This document shows, piece after piece, positions 42,801 to 53,153 of a stretch of DNA of 64,000 nt. Made by a program: the position numbers and the translations under genes. This stretch comes from JANWHF01 sp036276235 (GTDB lineage: Bacteria > Planctomycetota > Phycisphaerae > Tepidisphaerales > Tepidisphaeraceae), in contig DATBDZ010000403.1 in NCBI GenBank assembly GCA_036276235.1, forward strand, positions 7,780 through 71,779, written 5' to 3'. The notes beneath the pieces were generated by a model. The model worked only from the letters and a program-made list of their open reading frames with translations, was not told where the DNA came from and did not search any database. Each line of letters opens with the position of its first letter. Within the stretch, counting starts at the first letter, position 1.

Positions 42801-45800
42801 GCTGCACTGAGCGTGGCGGAGAGTGTTGTCTGCCCGCCATACGTTCCCGAAGCCGAGGCGGCGGCCAATGATGTCGGGGTGATGACATTCTTCACGGTGA
42901 CGTGCGTTGTCGCCGACCCCGAAAGGCCGGAGCTATCGAGCACCGTCACCACCACGCCAAATGTGCCGGCGGCGTTGTAGACGTGATCCAGATCGAAGGT
43001 CTTGTCGTCGTTGAGATCGAGCGGCTGCGCGCCCGAGCCGTCGCCGTAATCGACCGTAGCAGTCCACGTCTCGTCGTCGGGGTCGATGAACGAGCCACTG
43101 GAAGCATAATGATCGCCCTCGTTGATGGTGGCATCAGGGCCGGCGCTTACCGTCGGGGCAACACCGGGGGCGGCGACAATGACAATGGTCTGGAAGTCGC
43201 GCGCGACGCCGAAATCCTTGTCGTACACGTGCAGGAAAACGTCATATGTGCCGGGCACGGTAGGTGTAAAGGAGAAGTCCGGCGTCGAAGCAAAGAAATC
43301 AGCCTCGTCGTCTTCCTGGAATGCTTCCCATGAGTATTGGAATCCCGCCGCGGTATCGACCGGCGAAATGTCGGAAGCCGGCGCGGTAAGATTGATCGGA
43401 ACGCCAACCTGCCCCTGCGCGGGCAAGCCAATGATATGTGCCACGGGTGGCACGTTCGAAACGTTGATCTGTACGGTGCTCGACCCGATACCGCCGTCGC
43501 TATCGGTGACCGTGAAAGTCGCCATGTAGGTGCCGTTGTCGTTGGGCACGAAACTGAAATTCGCGCCGCTGCCGTCGGCGATCACCTGCCCGTTGGTACT
43601 GGTGACGTGCCAGTTGAGCGTGTAAGTATCCTGCGTGCCGGGATCGGTAAACGTGCCCTTCAAATTCACCGGATCCACCTCAAAAACCTGCTGCAGGCTC
43701 GGCTCGGCATCGACCGTCGGCGCGACGTTCAGTACCGCAAGCGTTGTGGGAGAGGAGATAACCACGTGACCCTGCCCATCATCCACGCGCACTTTGACGG
43801 CAAATGAGCTGGGGCCATTTACAATTCCAAACGCCGCGAGCTGTGCCCAGGTAAAGGTCGGCTTGGGGCCAGTGGCGTCACCGAAGACGCCGTCGCCGTT
43901 GATGTCCCACGAGATGGTGATCGGGTCGCTGTCCGGGTCGTCGGAGAGCGAGCCGTCGAGCGCGAGAGTATCGCCTTCATTGATGGTGTAGGGCCCGCCG
44001 GCATTGGCCGTCGGCGGACGATTGGGCGCGATGACGCCGCTGGTCATAGCCAGTGCCTGCGAGAACTCGGATGTATTGTTCAGCAGATCGGTCGCGGTGG
44101 CGGTAATGAATTGGCCAACCGGAACCGCCGTGTTGAAGGTGAATGTGAACGAGGCATTGCCAGAAGCATCAGTGGAGACGAAGTGAGCGCCCAGCGGCGT
44201 CTGCCCTTGGCCAAACCCGGTTGGATCGGCCGCCGCATTGGCGAAGAATTGAAGCAGGAACGCGGCGCCCGGCGCGCTGTTGAGGGTTCCGGTAATAGTC
44301 GTTTTCACGCCGTCCGTGGCGGCGGTCGCCAGCACGGGATAGTTTTGCAGATTATTGTCGCCGCTGTCGGCGTCACCCGCATCGTTGGGGGTGACGCCGT
44401 TGCCGTTCAGATCAATTCCAAGACTGGCGTTGGCGAATATCCGGTTGGAGAGAATGCCAATATTCTGGCCCGCCAGAATGTTGACACCAGCATGACCATT
44501 GAAGGCGATGACATTTCCCGCGCCAGGATCGGTGCCGCCAATCATTCCCCCGATCACGCTAAATCCGTTCGTTCCCAAGCCGAAGTCAGCGGCAACGCTG
44601 ACGCCGTCGAAGCCATTACCCAGTGGGCTTACTCCGTCGGCTTTGGTCCCGATGAAGTTGCCCTCAATGACGTCGCCGGAGACAACGCCCGAGCTCCCCG
44701 CGACGGTGATGCCGGAACGATTGTTGCCCGAAATGAGATTTCCAGCGCCGGGTGCGGTGCCGCCGATCAGCGTATTGCTGGCCGCGTCAAAAATCCCGTC
44801 ATTGAGGTTCCCCATATCGACGGTGCCCGTGATGTCAGTGCCGATGAAATTGCCCTGCACTACGACGCCCGCGCCGCTAATTTGGATGCCGAAGCTATTG
44901 TTGGCGATGATGTTTCGTGCCGCGGCGATGGTCCCGCCGATGGTCACGCCGCTCCCGGCGATGATTCCGGTGCCGCCCGGGTTGGCCATCGCCTTGGTGC
45001 CGGTGATGTCGGTGCCAATGAAATTGCCCTGCACGAGAGTGCCGGCACCACCGACGTTCAGCGCGTCCCCGAGATTGCCGGAAATGACGTTGCCGGCGCC
45101 AGGCGCCGTGCCGCCAATCGTATTGTTGTTGCCGCCGACGGCGATCGCAAAGCTGCCAAATGCGGTGCCGCGCCCATTGGCCAGGGCCTTGGTTCCCGTG
45201 ACGTCAGTGCCGATCAGGTTTCCCTGAATGATGTTGTTGTCGCCATGGATGTTCAGACCGCTGGTCAAGTTGCCGGAAATGATGTTACGGTCATTCGGCT
45301 TGGCGCCGCCGATGAGGTTGTTGTTGCCACTGACCGTGGGAGCCTGAAGATTTTTGAGAATCTGCGTGCCGGTGACATCCGTGCCAAAGAAGTTTCCCTG
45401 AATGACGTTGTTGTTGCCGCCGACGGCCAAGGGTACTCCACCCCATTGAGACGTATCAGATGTATTGTCGAAGAAGCTGTAAAAGCTATTGATGGCAAAA
45501 CCCTTGATGGTGCTATCGTTGGCCCTCAGCAGAAGGCCTACCAGATGCACATCGCCCGGCGAGCCGGAAAGATCGCGGTGTTCCATTTTGGTGCCGACGA
45601 TCTGAATCAGGGGCGTGCCGGCGTAGCCGGGCTGGGTGGTGGCGTCGATGGTAATGGAATCAATGATGGCGGGAAGCGGGACGAGCGGCGCGATGGTCTG
45701 CACGCCGCTGCCGATGGCAAAGCGGATGGTGTCCGGCCCCGGATGATTGTTGGCCGCGAAAATTGCTTCTCTCAGGCTCGTATGCGTCGCGTCGGCGATG

Positions 45801-48800
45801 CCGTCGTCCACGTCGTCGGTCGTGTTCACGGTGTAGACGTTGCCCAGCACATCGCCCACGGCGAGCCGCACTGAGAACTCAGACGTGTTGTTACCGGGAT
45901 CCGTGGCGGTCGCGGCGATCAACTGGCGATTGGCAACCGCGACACTAAACGCGACCGTGAACTCGACATAGCCGTTGCCGTCCGTTGTAACATTTGCGGA
46001 GCCAATCAACGTCTTGCCCTGGCCATAGCCGGAGGCAGTGGTTGTCGGATTGCTGAAGAACTGCAGCAGGTAGTTTCGATTCGGGCGGCTATTGAGATGC
46101 CCGGAAATGGTGATCTGTCCCCCGCTGCTCATCGCGGACGTAAGGACAGGGTAGTTCTGCGGATCGGAAAAGGTAGTATCCGTGAGGCCGCTGTCATTGA
46201 GGTCAGCGGCAGTGCCGGCGCCGACATTGATTCCAACAACTTTGTTGCCATAGATGCTGTTGGAGAGGATGGCGTTGCCGTTGTCCGGCACCCAGTTTTC
46301 GACGCCGTCGTTTCCGTTGAATGCGATGACATTTGCGGCGCCAGGATCAAGCCCGCCGACCGTTGTGTTCACCGCGCCGTTGGCTGGAATGAGCACGCCG
46401 TCCTGCAGGTTGCCCAAGGCGGTTGTGCCGTCAGCGGCGACACCAATGTAGTCTCCTCTCACAGCAACGAAGAATCCGAGGTCCACGTCAACACCATCGA
46501 GCGTGTTGCCGGAGATGACGTTGCGCGTCGCGGCAGTGGTGCCACCGATCACGCCGTTGCCATCGTCAACCAGAACACCCCAGCGATTGCCCAGCGCGGT
46601 CATCCCCGTCACGTCAGTACCGATGTAGTTGCCCTCGACGTGGAAAGCGAACGGGCGGATGTTGTTGGGACGGAAGATTTCGATGCCAGCGTCTCCCCAG
46701 CGATTGATCACCATGCCGCGGATCGTGACGCTTGATGACGTGACATATAGTCCGCTGCCGAAGGTGGACTGTCCGCTCAATTCGATGATCGGGTTGCCCG
46801 TGAAGCCCGGCTGCGTGGTGCCGTCGATCGTGACCGCATCACTGATGAACGGCAGCGGCGACAGCGGCGTGATGGTATGCACTCCGCCGCCGCCGATGTT
46901 GAAATCGATCAGGTCCTGACCGAAGTGATTGTTGGCGTTAAGGATTGCCTGGCGCAGTGAACCGGGCCCGCTGTCCAGCGTGTTCGTGACGAAGAAGTGG
47001 CCGGCGTTGTCGTTGTCAATAATGTTGAGCGTCGCGGTGCTGGTGTCCTGGCTCAGCAAAGCGCCGCCGGTGGTCTGGCTCAAAGTGAGATGGATGGTCT
47101 CCGTGTGCTCGGCGATGGAGTCATCGAAGATGGGAATGGTGAAGGTCTTGACGTATTCGCCGTCGGCGAAGTTGAGCGTCCCTGAGGCGGCAAGATAATC
47201 CGAACCTGCGGTGGCGGTGCCGTCGCTGGTCGAATAGTTCACGCTCACGGCTCCGTTCGTGCCGGCGCCGCGAATTACGGTAATTTCGGCTTCGCGATCG
47301 CCTTCAGAGACATTGGCGGAAGTTTGCTGGAATTCCAGAAGGCCCGGCCCGGGGCCTTGCGCATTTAGCGCTTCCCACTGGCCGATATTCAACTCGCCAT
47401 CGATATCAGGCGATTCCGGCGCGCCATCGGCGGCCTGAGGGTTCTCGCCAAAGTAATATTGGATGTGTGACCAGTCATTGAAGCCGTTGAACTTTTCGCC
47501 GGTAATGCCGTCGCCGTTGATGTCCAGACCGGTGGTGATCGTGTCGTTGTTCGCTGTGCCGTCGTGATCGGCGTCGCTTTGACTCCAGTCCACGGGTCCG
47601 GTTTCCAGGACGAAGTTGCCTTTTGGCCCAACCGGCTCCCACCGGCCTGCGATGCCGCCGATGCCGTTGCTCTCTACAAGATTGTTCTCGTCCAATGGGT
47701 TGATAACGGTGTCGGAATAGCTCGGGGACCATACTTCAAAGTCGCCAAAGTGCTTATTGCCGTTGAGGTCAAATTCAGTGAAAGGTTCACCCGGATCTTT
47801 GACGCCGTTGTGGTTGATGTCATTGAAATCCTGAATGCCGTTGCCGTTGGTATCCTCCTTCATCCAGTCTTGTGGCGTCGTCCAGTTATAATTCATGACG
47901 CTGTTGTAATTGGGCTTGGTGTTCAAATCGTCGCCGCCACCGTGCCGCAGACCCAGCGTGTGCCCGAGTTCATGCATGAAGGTGCCGGCCTGCTGCTGGG
48001 TGGTGCCGGCCCAGCCATAGTTGAGGGTGACGATCAAATCGTTGCCGCCAACTTCGGCAATCCCTGAAGTGGTGACGTCAGTACCCCCCACGCCGTTGGT
48101 TGGTCCGCCCACCGGGCGATTAACCGCAAAACCAAGTGCAAATAGCGCATACCGATACGTCAGACGTTTGGCGTCCATGGCAGCGGAGTTAGACCGCTGC
48201 TCGTCACTGTCGCCAAAACCCCCTATTCCATGTACGCCGGTTTGCTTGATGTCCCGGAACCAGACGAATGGGTCCTGGTCCGCCGGATCGCCATAGTCGA
48301 GACGGCCGTTGCCGTTCACATCTTCACCCGGATCGAGTTTTCCGTTGGCGTTTCGATCTTCGCCCAGCGCATCCACGCCGTTGCCATTGCGGTCCCCGAA
48401 CCACGTCTGGTCAGGGATAACCTCGTTCAGCGCGGCGTGCAGGGTGATGCCCGTGCTCCCATCGGGGTTGGCGACCGGCGCGGCGGCAAAGGAATCAATA
48501 ACAATCTGCAGGGCACCTGGGTTGGGCACGACACTCTGCATCGCGTCCACCTCAACGTAAATATCTTTGCGCATCGGATTGGCGCCGGGAAGAGTGAGAT
48601 CAACCGTGCCATCTTCGTCTATGTCGATGCCGCGCGTCTCCCAAGCGTCGGCAAGGCCGTCGGCGTCGCTGTCGATCATCGAGAACTCGGATGTGTTCCC
48701 GGTCGGATCAGTGGCCGTCGCGGAAATGAATTTTTCGTCAGGATGGAAGATTTCGCCGACGGTCACGTTGCCGTTTGAATCCGTCGTGACGGTATCAGAG

Positions 48801-51800
48801 GTCACGAAAGTTCGGCCGTCCCCGAAGCCCGAGGGGCTCGGCTCGGAGTTGGAGAAGAAGTCCAGCTTAAAGACGGTGTTCGGTGTGCTGTTGAGCGTGA
48901 ATGTAATCACCGTGTTCGAGCCGCTGGCGGCGACGCCGGTGACGACTGGTGCATCCTGCACGGGATCATTCGGATGGGTGCTGTCCTGGAAGTCATTGAT
49001 GGTGAAAGTGTCCGGGCTGGCCAGATTCACCAGATCGATTCCGCGGCCGGCGTTCTCGAAGATGGAGTTGGCGCGGATCGAATTGGACGCGCCGGCAGTC
49101 ACCTCAACGCCGTACCCCTTTACGGCAAGTGACGCGCCGTTGAACACGATGGTATTGGGCTGCAGCTTTAAGACGCCGCCGATCACATTATGATTCGCGC
49201 CATTGAACGCCTCGACGCCATATCTTTGGTTTCCCTCCTTGATGGTGGCGGCAGGATCTGTGCCGATGAAATTCTGATAGAGCTGATTATTAGCCGCCGT
49301 GGCTCCCGTGATGGCAACGCCATCACCTTCGTTGCCGGAAATGACGTTTCCCTGGCCAGCGACGGCGGCGCCAATGAAGTTGCCGGGGGCACCGTCGAGC
49401 CGCACTCCGTCCCCTTGATTGCCAAGGGCCTTAGCGCCGGTGCTGTCCGTGCCGATGTAATTTCCCTGTATTAAGTTGGCCGTGGCGTCTTTCCCATTGA
49501 TGTACAGCCCGACGCCGTCGTTGCCGGAGATCAGGTTGCGCTTATCGGCGCCGCCGCCGACGACGTTGTTCGGCGCATTATTGATGAAGATGCCGGCTGA
49601 TGAATTGGGCGCGGGCGCCGCGCCGGTCACGTCAGCGCCGATGTAGTTGGATTCGATGAAGTTGTCCGTCGCACCGGTGCCCGTGATGACAACACCGGCG
49701 CTGCCATTGCCGGAGATCACGTTGCGTGCGCTGGCAGCGCCGCCAATGGTGTTGCCGGCAGCGCTCTCGATGAGAACACCATCCTGCACGTTGGGGACTG
49801 GTACCAGTCCCGTGATGTCCATGCCGATGAAGTTGCCCAGGACATTGTTGCTGCTTGCCGTGCCAGAAGCTGCGCCGCTGATCACAACGCCCGATCCTGT
49901 GTTGCCGGAGATGACGTTTCCCGCCGGCCCCGACGCCGAGGGTGTGCCGGCGGCGCCGATGGTGTTCCCGGAGGAATCGAAGAGCGCCACACCATGACGC
50001 CCGTTCGGCAGCGCTTTAGCGCCCGTCGAATCCGTGCCGACGAAATTGCCCAACACGGTGGTGGTCGTCGTGCTCGATGTGATCTGTATGCCGTCGTTGC
50101 CGTTGCCGGAAATAACATTACCCGCGCCCGGCGTGCTGCCGCCGACGACGGTGCCGACGGGTCCGTTCGGAGTAATCAGCGCGGTGAGGAACAGACCATT
50201 GCGCACGTTGGCCAGCGCGTGAAGACCGGTGATGTCAGTGCCGATGTAGTTGCCGGCGATCACATTTCCGGTGGATGTTTTGTCGCCGATTACAATGCCA
50301 TCCGACGCGTTCCCGGAGATGATATTTCGCGCCGCGGCCGTGGTTCCGCCGATCACGTTGAGCGACGATCCAAAAATATCGATGCCGTCCAGTCCATTGG
50401 GCCGCGCCAGCAAGCCGGTGATATCCGTGCCGATTAGATTTCCCAGCACCTGGTTTCCTGTCGCCGACCCTCCGATGACAATGCCGCTTTTTGTGTTTCC
50501 CGAAATTGTGTTTCGCGCTTGGAGCGACGTGCCGCCGATGATGTTGTTGACTGAACTGTTGATCTCGACGCCGTACACAGTGTTCGGCAGCGCCGTGAGG
50601 CCGGTGACATCCAGGCCGATGGAATTGCCGAGCACCTGGTTGGCGACGGCCCCGCTGCCCAATGCGCCAGCGCCAAGGAAAACTCCATCCTCCTTGTTGC
50701 CGGAGATGACGTTGCGCGAACCGGGGTCTGTTCCGCCGACCGAGTTTCCGGTCGAATCGAAGATAGCCACGCCGTCGCGCCCATTAGGCAGCGGAGAAAG
50801 TCCGTCGGCGGTCGTGCCAACGAAATTGCCCAGGATTGCGGTGCCGGTGGCGCTATTGATGATCTGTATGCCGTCGCGATTGTTGGCGGAGATGATGTTA
50901 CCCGCGTGGTCGGCGGCACCGCCGATGATGGTATTGGTTGCCCCATCGATCAGAACGCCGTCGATGCCGAACCGCGGATCCGCGCTAGTGCCGGCGGTTC
51001 CATTTGCCAGCGGCGTGACGCCGTCGGCTGCAACGCCGATGTCGTTTCCCTCGACGATGTTTTTGTCGCCGCCTTTGATCCAAACGCCGGCCTGCCCGTT
51101 GCCGGAGATCACGTTGCGCAACGCCGGTGTGGTACTTCCAACGACATTGCCCGAAGCAAAGCCGTCGCCGGGCGTCGGCGAGGGCGGTGCGCCTAATGCA
51201 ACGCCATTGAGCTTATTGCCCAGCGGCAGCATGCCGGTGATGTCCGTCCCGATGAGATTCCCGACGATGGTCGTGCCTGTGGAATATTGATCCGCAACAA
51301 ACACGCCGCTCTGGGCGTTGCCGGAAATCAAGTTGCCTTGGATCAGATCGTGCGGCGAATAGATTAAATGGACTCCGCTGATGTGGTTTGGCATCGCCAC
51401 CGTCCCGGTCGGGTCGGTGCCTATGAAGTTTTTCAGGATGCTGTTTCCGCCGACGGCGCCGGGTCCGGTTGGCTCGGCGAAGACGATGCCATCGAACGCG
51501 AAGCTGTGGATGTCCAGCCCCGCGATCACGTTGCCGCCCACTTTGATCTCCAGCCCGTTGCAGTTGCCCGCCTGGCTTCCATCCAGCTCAATCAACGGCT
51601 TGCCCGCGTAACCGGGCTGCGTGGTGGCATCGATGGAAACCGGATCGGTAATTTGCGGAAGGAAAAACGTCGGCGCGATCTTCTGGACGCCGCCTCCGGG
51701 AATATTGAACGTAATGGCGTCAAACCCAGAATTGCTGTTGGCCTGCTGAATGGCGTCGCGCAGCGAGCCACTTCCGCTGTTGTTCACATTCGTCACGACG

Positions 51801-52021
51801 TACGAATTGAGCAGCGTGCGATCTTCCAAGGCCTCGATCGCATAGCGAACGGCGGACTTCAGCGCGCGCGACGACGACTGACGACGCAAAGATGTACTAC
51901 GCTTCAACGTGGCTCCCGCTCCAGAGATAGGCCGATCGTCTGCCGGCGACGGCGCGCCCCACAGCGCGCAAAATAAACTTTGCCGGCTCCCTTCGCTTGA
52001 TAAGCGATCAATCAGCCGCAA
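39857..52021 (-). CDS. Giant 4054-residue LEPR-XLL exported protein with metalloprotease and beta-helix modules
   Basis: The start is a TTG at 52021. Residues about 60-76 read AIEALEDRTLLNSY, the LEPR-XLL-type motif. Three modules start with GSGSLRDAI, GPGSLRQAI and TSLREAI (near residues 82, 1685 and 2084) and continue as beta-helix repeats of the form GNVISGN...GNxIGTDxTG. An EF-hand-like DSDADGLADAWETRGIDIDE (near 1115-1145) precedes a zinc protease site HELGHTLGLRHGG (near 1350) with Met-turn SVMNYNW. A Calx-beta domain follows near 1565-1670, then PKD domains (from about 2677) alternating with Ig-like and MBG domains (KSRVYGQNN repeats near 3150-3600). The last 250 residues are a low-complexity beta-helix (SGNTTIVLSPGLYIGG). 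It should be a cell-surface adhesin or matrix enzyme. Confidence 0.92.
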   Translation of the reverse strand: MRLIDRLSSEGSRQSLFCALWGAPSPADDRPISGAGATLKRSTSLRRQSSSRALKSAVRYAIEALEDRTLLNSYVVTNVNNSGSGSLRDAIQQANSNSGFDAITFNIPGGGVQKIAPTFFLPQITDPVSIDATTQPGYAGKPLIELDGSQAGNCNGLEIKVGGNVIAGLDIHSFAFDGIVFAEPTGPGAVGGNSILKNFIGTDPTGTVAMPNHISGVHLIYSPHDLIQGNLISGNAQSGVFVADQYSTGTTIVGNLIGTDITGMLPLGNKLNGVALGAPPSPTPGDGFASGNVVGSTTPALRNVISGNGQAGVWIKGGDKNIVEGNDIGVAADGVTPLANGTAGTSADPRFGIDGVLIDGATNTIIGGAADHAGNIISANNRDGIQIINSATGTAILGNFVGTTADGLSPLPNGRDGVAIFDSTGNSVGGTDPGSRNVISGNKEDGVFLGAGALGSGAVANQVLGNSIGLDVTGLTALPNTVYGVEINSSVNNIIGGTSLQARNTISGNTKSGIVIGGSATGNQVLGNLIGTDITGLLARPNGLDGIDIFGSSLNVIGGTTAAARNIISGNASDGIVIGDKTSTGNVIAGNYIGTDITGLHALANVRNGLFLTALITPNGPVGTVVGGSTPGAGNVISGNGNDGIQITSSTTTTTVLGNFVGTDSTGAKALPNGRHGVALFDSSGNTIGAAGTPSASGPAGNVISGNTGSGVVISGAASGTASSNNVLGNFIGMDITGLVPVPNVQDGVLIESAAGNTIGGAASARNVISGNGSAGVVITGTGATDNFIESNYIGADVTGAAPAPNSSAGIFINNAPNNVVGGGADKRNLISGNDGVGLYINGKDATANLIQGNYIGTDSTGAKALGNQGDGVRLDGAPGNFIGAAVAGQGNVISGNEGDGVAITGATAANNQLYQNFIGTDPAATIKEGNQRYGVEAFNGANHNVIGGVLKLQPNTIVFNGASLAVKGYGVEVTAGASNSIRANSIFENAGRGIDLVNLASPDTFTINDFQDSTHPNDPVQDAPVVTGVAASGSNTVITFTLNSTPNTVFKLDFFSNSEPSPSGFGDGRTFVTSDTVTTDSNGNVTVGEIFHPDEKFISATATDPTGNTSEFSMIDSDADGLADAWETRGIDIDEDGTVDLTLPGANPMRKDIYVEVDAMQSVVPNPGALQIVIDSFAAAPVANPDGSTGITLHAALNEVIPDQTWFGDRNGNGVDALGEDRNANGKLDPGEDVNGNGRLDYGDPADQDPFVWFRDIKQTGVHGIGGFGDSDEQRSNSAAMDAKRLTYRYALFALGFAVNRPVGGPTNGVGGTDVTTSGIAEVGGNDLIVTLNYGWAGTTQQQAGTFMHELGHTLGLRHGGGDDLNTKPNYNSVMNYNWTTPQDWMKEDTNGNGIQDFNDINHNGVKDPGEPFTEFDLNGNKHFGDFEVWSPSYSDTVINPLDENNLVESNGIGGIAGRWEPVGPKGNFVLETGPVDWSQSDADHDGTANNDTITTGLDINGDGITGEKFNGFNDWSHIQYYFGENPQAADGAPESPDIDGELNIGQWEALNAQGPGPGLLEFQQTSANVSEGDREAEITVIRGAGTNGAVSVNYSTSDGTATAGSDYLAASGTLNFADGEYVKTFTIPIFDDSIAEHTETIHLTLSQTTGGALLSQDTSTATLNIIDNDNAGHFFVTNTLDSGPGSLRQAILNANNHFGQDLIDFNIGGGGVHTITPLSPLPFISDAVTIDGTTQPGFTGNPIIELSGQSTFGSGLYVTSSSVTIRGMVINRWGDAGIEIFRPNNIRPFAFHVEGNYIGTDVTGMTALGNRWGVLVDDGNGVIGGTTAATRNVISGNTLDGVDVDLGFFVAVRGDYIGVAADGTTALGNLQDGVLIPANGAVNTTVGGLDPGAANVIAFNGNDGVENWVPDNGNAILSNSIYGNKVVGINVGAGTAADLNDSGLTDTTFSDPQNYPVLTSAMSSGGQITISGHLNSRPNRNYLLQFFSNPTTTASGYGQGKTLIGSANVTTDGNGYVEFTVAFSVAVANRQLIAATATDPGNNTSEFSVRLAVGDVLGNVYTVNTTDDVDDGIADATHTSLREAIFAANNHPGPDTIRFAIGSGVQTIAPLVPLPAIIDSITIDATTQPGYAGTPLIQIVGTKMEHRDLSGSPGDVHLVGLLLRANDSTIKGFAINSFYSFFDNTSDTSQWGGVPLAVGGNNNVIQGNFFGTDVTGTQILKNLQAPTVSGNNNLIGGAKPNDRNIISGNLTSGLNIHGDNNIIQGNLIGTDVTGTKALANGRGTAFGSFAIAVGGNNNTIGGTAPGAGNVISGNLGDALNVGGAGTLVQGNFIGTDITGTKAMANPGGTGIIAGSGVTIGGTIAAARNIIANNSFGIQISGAGVVVQGNFIGTDITGTVDMGNLNDGIFDAASNTLIGGTAPGAGNLISGNNRSGITVAGSSGVVSGDVIEGNFIGTKADGVSPLGNGFDGVSVAADFGLGTNGFSVIGGMIGGTDPGAGNVIAFNGHAGVNILAGQNIGILSNRIFANASLGIDLNGNGVTPNDAGDADSGDNNLQNYPVLATAATDGVKTTITGTLNSAPGAAFLLQFFANAAADPTGFGQGQTPLGAHFVSTDASGNASFTFTFNTAVPVGQFITATATDLLNNTSEFSQALAMTSGVIAPNRPPTANAGGPYTINEGDTLALDGSLSDDPDSDPITISWDINGDGVFGDATGPKPTFTWAQLAAFGIVNGPSSFAVKVRVDDGQGHVVISSPTTLAVLNVAPTVDAEPSLQQVFEVDPVNLKGTFTDPGTQDTYTLNWHVTSTNGQVIADGSGANFSFVPNDNGTYMATFTVTDSDGGIGSSTVQINVSNVPPVAHIIGLPAQGQVGVPINLTAPASDISPVDTAAGFQYSWEAFQEDDEADFFASTPDFSFTPTVPGTYDVFLHVYDKDFGVARDFQTIVIVAAPGVAPTVSAGPDATINEGDHYASSGSFIDPDDETWTATVDYGDGSGAQPLDLNDDKTFDLDHVYNAAGTFGVVVTVLDSSGLSGSATTHVTVKNVITPTSLAAASASGTYGGQTTLSATLSAAGTGIAGKLVTFQLNGAAVGTAATNASGVATLPAVSLVGLNAGQVGITALFAGDAQYASTNGTATLTIAKAPLSVVVDGKSRVYGQNNPQLTGTLAGVVGGDNISAVYSTIATNISPVGPYPIGASLLDPSGRLGNYNVSITPGTLTVLKTTLAGSGSFFTTSEGTPLVGTVVATFTSDNPIATTADFSASIDWGDGHTSFGNVVLAAGTFQVVGSNTYADNGNYSMAITIHDNAGQGSASQTAQATVLNVPPNVTLGTVPPITVGTPFTIGGSFTDPGADTWTAVVNYGDGTGNLPLTLAADKTFSLNHTYSSAGTFSILVSVTDDDGGKGTAGASVTATIKPAQTSIAATAASATYGGTTTLSATLTAGGTPLSGRSLLFKLNGVTVGSINTDSNGVATISNISIGTLGAGSAKIDVSFAGDQNNLPSSNSATLSIAKGSLSVTADGKSRVYGQNNPPFTGTITGIQNGDNITAVYSTTAGVTSPVGPYAINVSLLDPGSKLANYNVSITPGTLSVQATTLTAVGKSISGSEGTALSGVIVASFISNNPIATAGDFSATINWGDGHTSPGTVTLAGGVFSVSGNNTYADNGSFTISISIKDNAGQGTASPTAQAATIANIAPTPTINGAPSSSTIGMLISLTGAATDPSSADTTAGFTFAWLVTKTKGSLTTNFATGSGAAFSFTPDDAGVYTIKLTATDKDGGSSDTSRTINVTAAATGSGIILLSNSKRGALTASGNAKLQTSGAVSVNSSDAAAVVVSGNASIGASEFDVTGGTSTSGHGTISGPISKHAPALDPLADLPAPSTSGLIVRSTKTLQISGNTTIVLSPGLYIGGINISGQAHVTLSPGIYYIKGGGFTVSGQAMLTDLGKGVMIYNDAASAADGISFTGNGRVQLSPISSGIYQGITLFQSRSATATISVTGNGNLSVTGAVYAASAGLSVTGNGGTDMKGTPLDTFGSLLIVDNLNVTGNGTMTVG

Positions 52022-52267
52022 ACGAGTTGAAAAGACCGGCGGAAAGTATTGGAAATGGATCCGAGGAACTTAAAGCTCCCCAAACAGCATTCGCTCGCCC
52101 TCGCGCCGGCCTGATGAGCGTTATCCTAAGATCACGTGCGCAGGATTCAACAAGAAAATCCAGCCTGCTACGCGTCCTTTTGACGCTGCTCATGAGCCCG
52201 GTGATTGGGCCAGGCCGTCCTTCTATATTTCCCGTCCCGCGTGTCAAAATGGGTTGGTTTGCCAATT

Positions 52268-53114
52268 TTAACGGTCACCAAATTGCTTTCCGATTACACT
52301 TTGCCCGTCGGAAAGGGAAATCGAGAAGACGCCGCTTTTTGGAGCGGTTCGCGTGAAGCCACTCTTAGGCACTTCCCGCAAGTGATAAGAACCGGCGGGG
52401 ACCACGAAATTGAACTTGCCGTCAGGGCCGGTCGTGTAGCTTGCCTCGCCCGCGTTAAGCTTCCCGTTGTTGTTTGTATCGAGATAGACTACCCACCCAG
52501 AAAGCCCAAGCTCGCCCCCATCTTGCGTACCGCTGGCATTTGTGTCTTTGAAAACAACACCGCTGATCAAAGCCCGTGTCGTATCGGCAAATATCTTGCC
52601 GGTCGTGCTTTGACCAGCCGAAAGTGTGACGTCGAGGTAGCCCTGCGTCGGGCTGGTCGCTCGCGAGCCTGCTGGTAGTATCTGGCGGATGCAATAGGTC
52701 CCGGCGGTCAGCGTTTTGAATGTGAACGTGCCGTCGGATGCCGTGAGAGTCGACGGCTCGCCAGTGTCGAGCGTGCCACAAGTGATCGCCGTCCGCCAAC
52801 GTTGTCGTATTCCCATTGAACGCGAAGCCATGTCCCGCGCCCGCCGTTCCCGCCCCCTCGTCCGTACCATCTACGAAGAACTCGACGTGATCCAAGTTCG
52901 AGTCGGTCGCGGTTGCGACGAGAACGAGCGGACCCTGCGCGAAGCTGTTGTTCGCCGGCGAAGTGGCGGTGATTACCGGGGCGGCGGTATCCACAGTGAA
53001 CGTAAACGACGGAACGTTGACGGTGACATTCCCCGCATTGTCGGTGGCGCGTGCCTGTTCCGTGTAAGAACCGTCTCCCAAGCCGCTAAGGCTGTAATTC
53101 CAGGAGTCAAACAA
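52268..53114 (-). pseudogene. Truncated, frameshifted surface-protein gene fragment
   Basis: Two overlapping minus-strand frames encode parts of one exported-protein type. From 53114 down: an Ig-like domain (NYSLSGLGDGSYTEQARATD, APVITATSPANNSFAQGPLV). From about 52790 to 52268 in another frame: SdrD/SpaA-like B-repeats (GTFTFKTLTAGTYCIRQ, ISGVVFKDTNASGTQDGGEL, FNFVVPAGSYHLREVPKSGF). Between them LADGDH jumps directly to GTLDTGEPS with a frame change, which suggests an internal deletion. The 5' part is missing, and the fragment begins immediately beside the tRNA-Ile terminator. The giant surface gene lies 246 bases downstream on the same strand. Confidence 0.75.
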
Positions 53115-53147
53115 AACACCCCTTGTAAGTGTTGACTTACAAGGGGT
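53111..53147 (-). terminator. Terminator after tRNA-Ile
   Basis: On the minus strand CCCCTTGTAAGT pairs with ACTTACAAGGGG and is followed by TGTTTTGTTTG. It resembles the SIMPL terminator stem in layout. Confidence 0.8.
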
Positions 53148-53153
53148 TAATGA

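Noticed and set aside
44111..45874. Plus-strand frame of 587 codons inside the giant gene
   Set aside because: It is an antisense shadow of the repetitive beta-helix coding region. Many similar frames exist there because of repeat codon bias. No ribosome binding site or domain.
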